Below are positions 61,131-64,000 of a stretch of 64,000 nucleotides of DNA, piece by piece. Source of the DNA: Stenotrophomonas sp. BIGb0135 (GTDB taxonomy: Bacteria > Pseudomonadota > Gammaproteobacteria > Xanthomonadales > Xanthomonadaceae). The notes beneath the pieces were generated by a model, which saw nothing but the letters and a program-made list of their open reading frames with translations, did not search any database and had not been told where the DNA came from. How positions within the stretch are numbered: position 1 is the stretch's first letter; every line of letters begins with the position of its first letter. The position numbers and the translations under genes are program-made. The stretch is from the NCBI RefSeq assembly GCF_024810105.1, contig NZ_JANUDX010000003.1:310001-374000 (forward strand), in the 5' to 3' direction.

Positions 61131-63116
61131 ATGGAGCGCGTGAACACTGTCGACTCCCCCGCTCCGTCCCCTGCCGCCCGCCGTTGGCGCTGGCAGCGTC
61201 CTGGCAAGCGCGGGCAGCGCTGGCTTGCCCTCTTCTTGTTCCTGTTCGCGGCCCTGCTGCTGTTGATCGCGCTCTGGGACTGGAACTGGTTCAAGGGCCC
61301 GGTGGAGCGCGCCGTACAGGCCAAGACCGGTCGCGCATTGCACATCAATGGCGACCTCGACGTCGACCTTGGCCGCACCACGACGATCCGCGCCGACCGC
61401 ATCACCTTCGCCAACGCCGACTGGGCCAAGACCCCGCAGATGGCCAGCGCCGACCGCGTTGAAATCGCCCTCCGCGTCTGGCCCCTGCTGCGCGGCCAGG
61501 TCCACATTCCCGAGGTGCGCCTCACCCGCCCGGACCTCCTCCTCGAAACCGGGCCCGGCAAGGACACCCCCGGCAACTGGGACTTCCTCGGGCCGTCCAC
61601 CGGCAACCCGCCGCAACTGCAGCGCCTGCGCATCGATGATGGCCGCCTGCAGTTCCTCGACGCCGCCGGCCGCACCGACGTGCTGGTCGCCCTCAACAGC
61701 GGCAAGCCGCGGAACGAAGACAGCGCGCCGCCGCTGCTGGTCAAGGGCAAGGGCCGCTGGAAGGGCAACGCCTTCTCGCTGGACGGCAACACCGAATCAC
61801 CGCTGGAACTGACCAACAGCGACCACCCGTTCCGCATCCATCTGGACGGGCGCGCCGGTGGCACCCATGCCATCGCCAGCGGCACCCTCACCAACCCGTT
61901 CGCCCTGCGCGTGTTCAACCTGCAGCTGATGCTCAGCGGCCAGGACATGGAAGACCTGTTCCCGCTGATCGGCGTGGCCATGCCCTCCACCCCGCCATAC
62001 CGCCTCAACGGCCGGCTCAAGCGCGACAACGACATCTGGCGCTACGAGGATTTCACCGGCACCGCCGGCGACAGCGACCTTGGCGGCACCGCGCAGATCG
62101 ATGTCGGCGGCGCGCGCCCGTTCCTCAAGGCCGACCTGGTGTCCAAGCGCCTGGACTTCGATGACCTCGCCGGCTTCATCGGGGCCCCGCCGCGCACCGG
62201 CGCCGGCGAAACCGCCAACGCCGAACAGAAGGCCAAGGCGGCTGCTCTCGCCGCCCGCGCCCGGATCCTGCCCGACACGCCGTACAACCTCACCAAGCTG
62301 CGCGCCATGGATGCCGACGTGCGCTGGAAGGCACAGCGCATCAATTCGCCCGCGCTGCCGCTGGACGACATGGACGCCCACCTCAAGCTCGACGCCGGCC
62401 TGCTGCGCCTGGACCCGCTCAACTTCGGCGTCGCTGGCGGCGACATCCGCAGCACCATCCGCATGGACGCGCGCAAGGACACCATTTCCACGCAATTGAA
62501 GGCCAGCCTGCGCAACATCCAGCTCGGCAAGCTGATGCCCGATTCCAAGCTGGCCGAGCAGGCCTCCGGCGGCGTCAGCGGTGACGTCGACCTGGCCGGC
62601 AGCGGCAACTCGGTGGCCGCCATGCTCGGCAGCTCCGACGGCAACGTCGCTGTCGGCATCGGCCGCGGGCATGTCGGCAACCTGATCATGGAACTGGCCG
62701 GCCTGGACGTCGCCGAGTCGCTGAAATTCCTGTTCACCGGCGACAAGCAGATTCCGCTGCGTTGCGCGTTCGGCGACTTCGGCGTGGACAACGGCGTGAT
62801 GACCTCGCGCGCGCTCGCCTTCGACACCAGCGATACGCTGATCGTCGGCAGTGGCACCGTGGATCTCAGGCAGGAACAGCTGGACCTGCTGCTGCGCCCG
62901 CGCCCGAAGGACATCAGCATCCTCGCCCTGCGCTCGCCGCTGCGGATCGGTGGGTCGTTCAAGGATCCCTCGTTCCGCCCGGACTTCAAGGCGCTGGGCC
63001 TGCGCGGCGCGATCGCCGTCACCCTGGCCACCATCACCCCGCCAGCCGCGCTGCTGGCCACCTTGGAAACCGGCCCCGGCAAGGACACCAACTGCGGCGG
63101 CCGCTACGCGAAGTAA
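61131..63116 (+). CDS. AsmA-family protein
   Basis: This 661-residue protein has one N-terminal membrane segment (about 31-48) and a long periplasmic AsmA region of repeating beta-groove character. AsmA-like proteins bridge the envelope and are implicated in phospholipid transport to the outer membrane. The nonapeptide LETGPGKDT occurs twice, near residue 138 and again near the C-terminus before NCGGRYAK, marking the two ends of the AsmA domain. The start is ATG 61131 or GTG 61140 (better spaced from AAGG). Confidence 0.88.
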   Translation: MERVNTVDSPAPSPAARRWRWQRPGKRGQRWLALFLFLFAALLLLIALWDWNWFKGPVERAVQAKTGRALHINGDLDVDLGRTTTIRADRITFANADWAKTPQMASADRVEIALRVWPLLRGQVHIPEVRLTRPDLLLETGPGKDTPGNWDFLGPSTGNPPQLQRLRIDDGRLQFLDAAGRTDVLVALNSGKPRNEDSAPPLLVKGKGRWKGNAFSLDGNTESPLELTNSDHPFRIHLDGRAGGTHAIASGTLTNPFALRVFNLQLMLSGQDMEDLFPLIGVAMPSTPPYRLNGRLKRDNDIWRYEDFTGTAGDSDLGGTAQIDVGGARPFLKADLVSKRLDFDDLAGFIGAPPRTGAGETANAEQKAKAAALAARARILPDTPYNLTKLRAMDADVRWKAQRINSPALPLDDMDAHLKLDAGLLRLDPLNFGVAGGDIRSTIRMDARKDTISTQLKASLRNIQLGKLMPDSKLAEQASGGVSGDVDLAGSGNSVAAMLGSSDGNVAVGIGRGHVGNLIMELAGLDVAESLKFLFTGDKQIPLRCAFGDFGVDNGVMTSRALAFDTSDTLIVGSGTVDLRQEQLDLLLRPRPKDISILALRSPLRIGGSFKDPSFRPDFKALGLRGAIAVTLATITPPAALLATLETGPGKDTNCGGRYAK

Positions 63117-63172
63117 CGCGGGCTGGCCCATGCTGCCCGGATACCCGCGCCAGCGGGCTCGTTCGTCGTCAC

Positions 63173-63190
63173 GGCGCCGCACGTGCGGCG
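63173..63190. repeat. GC palindrome between convergent genes
   Basis: GCGCCGCACGTGCGGCGC is a perfect 18-bp palindrome between the asmA-like and CBS genes. It has no T-run, so a role in termination is only possible. Confidence 0.4.
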
Positions 63191-63200
63191 CGCGTGCAGG

Positions 63201-63632
63201 TCACCCGGCCACGATGTACTGCTGCAGCTGGTCCAGCTTCTGCGCCTGTTCGTCGATCACCGACTTGACCAGGTCACCGATCGAGATCACCCCGACCACG
63301 CTGCCCGCCTCCACCACCGGCAGGTGCCGGATGCGGAAGTCGGTGACCAGTTGCAGGCAGTGCTCGACCTGTTCGGTCATCGCCACCGTCACCACCTTGG
63401 CGGTCATGATGTCGCTCACCCGCGTGGTCCGCGAGGAACGTTCGTGCAGCACGATCTTGCGCGCGTAATCGCGCTCGGACAGGATGCCGACCAGTTGCCG
63501 GCCGTCCATCACCACCACCGCGCCGATGCCCTTGTCGGCCATCAACCGGATCGCGTCGATCACCGCCGCGTCCGGGGCGACCGCGAAAACCTCAGGGGAC
63601 TTGCCTTCCAACAGCTGCCGTACCGTGGTCAT
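63201..63632 (-). CDS. CBS-domain pair protein
   Basis: This 143-residue protein consists of two CBS domains (about residues 8-65 and 72-130), with the motifs DKGIGAVVVMDGRQLVGILS and FRIRHLPVVEAGSVVGVISI. Such pairs bind adenine nucleotides and sense energy state; no effector domain is attached. The start is ATG 63632 (MTTVRQLLEG). The start lies 41 nt inside the 3' end of the upstream glycosyltransferase gene. Confidence 0.93.
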   Translation of the reverse strand: MTTVRQLLEGKSPEVFAVAPDAAVIDAIRLMADKGIGAVVVMDGRQLVGILSERDYARKIVLHERSSRTTRVSDIMTAKVVTVAMTEQVEHCLQLVTDFRIRHLPVVEAGSVVGVISIGDLVKSVIDEQAQKLDQLQQYIVAG

Positions 63633-64000
63633 CTCGCTGCTCTCCACCGATGGGATGCAGGCCCGAGTCTGCCACGAACGGTGCATGCCAGGTGTCAACC
63701 AGGTACAGCGGGCGCTGCTTGGATTCCTCGTACAAACGCCCCAGGTATTCCCCGATCAGGCCCAGCGCGATCAGCTGCACCCCGCCCAGGAACAGGATCA
63801 CCGCCATCATGGTCGGCCAGCCCGCCACCCGGTCGCCGTACAGCGCGGCCTTGGCCACGATCCACATGGCGAACACGAACGCGAAGCCGGCAGCGGCGAG
63901 GCCCAGGTAGGTGGTGATCCGCAAGGGCGCGGTGGAAAAACCGGTGATCCCCTCCAGCGCGAAGTTCCACAGCTTCCACAGCCCGAACTTGCTCTCCCCC
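63592..64000 (-). CDS. GtrB-like membrane glycosyltransferase, C-terminal part
   Basis: The frame is open to the window edge and gives the last 136 residues. ESKFGLWKLWNFALEGIT, then FSTAPLRITTYLGL, two membrane segments (about 23 residues each) and GLIGEYLGRLYEESKQRPLY are typical of the C-terminus of family 2 glycosyltransferases that load sugars on polyprenyl phosphate (GtrB/ArnC/DPM1-like). The catalytic domain is outside the window. The C-terminal tail overlaps the start of the CBS gene by 41 nt. Confidence 0.9.
   Translation of the reverse strand, partial: GESKFGLWKLWNFALEGITGFSTAPLRITTYLGLAAAGFAFVFAMWIVAKAALYGDRVAGWPTMMAVILFLGGVQLIALGLIGEYLGRLYEESKQRPLYLVDTWHAPFVADSGLHPIGGEQRDDHGTAAVGRQVP

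Overview
The window is high-GC DNA from a gammaproteobacterium of the Xanthomonadaceae, most likely Stenotrophomonas. The main evidence is the large number of short palindromes that carry a GTAG end (the SMAG family of REP elements described in S. maltophilia). Gene order agrees: hflK-hflC-yjeT-purA, yfhM-pbpC, prpR/prpBC-acnD-prpFD, aroK-aroB-hemE and metX-metB-hom. No rRNA, tRNA, phage, IS transposase or CRISPR array was seen, so this is chromosomal backbone with a few lineage-specific islands.

Layout. 1-1041: the end of an operon with a HEPN protein (cut by the window edge) and a winged-helix/nucleotidyltransferase regulator, transcribed from a promoter overlaid by two identical operators. 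1042-4876: purA, a YjeT/DUF2065 protein, hflC and hflK. 5070-8910: an AcuI/YhdH-type reductase, a PilH-like receiver, CbpA, a peroxiredoxin and a ferritin-like protein. 8994-16344: PBP1C and a 1639-aa alpha-2-macroglobulin lipoprotein. 16425-17660: a large SMAG array. 17657-26967: the 2-methylcitrate cycle operon prpB-prpC-acnD-prpF-prpD with a consensus sigma-54 promoter, and divergent prpR with TGAAACA-type sites between. 27178-32044: pdxH, a glycerate-kinase-like protein, dodecin, aroK, aroB, a WGR protein and hemE. 32084-32590: a second SMAG array. 32717-34120: a DHA2-type exporter.

34175-48204 is the most unusual region: four consecutive genes for very large periplasmic beta-propeller/Y_Y_Y hybrid histidine kinases. 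The outer two look intact. The middle two overlap by 4 nt and have complementary defects. One has an intact ATP-binding site but has lost its phospho-accepting histidine and receiver residues; the other keeps histidine and receiver but has lost the ATP-binding motifs. They look like two halves of one kinase.

48463-50287: a YceI - cytochrome b561 - YceI cassette. 50502-53535: a glutaredoxin-like protein, L-serine dehydratase and an alpha/beta hydrolase, separated by SMAG arrays. 54028-57570: a methionine operon (metX-metB-hom, each pair overlapping by 4 nt) behind a SAM-I riboswitch. 57736-63116: an M23 peptidase, prfC, a hemolysin-III/TrhA membrane protein and an AsmA protein. 63201-64000: a CBS-domain protein and the C-terminal part of a membrane glycosyltransferase.

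Repeats: five SMAG arrays have regular periods (about 231, 46, about 215, about 37 and exactly 55 bp). At three genes (prpD, the glutaredoxin, the hydrolase) the TAG stop codon is itself part of a SMAG GTAG end.
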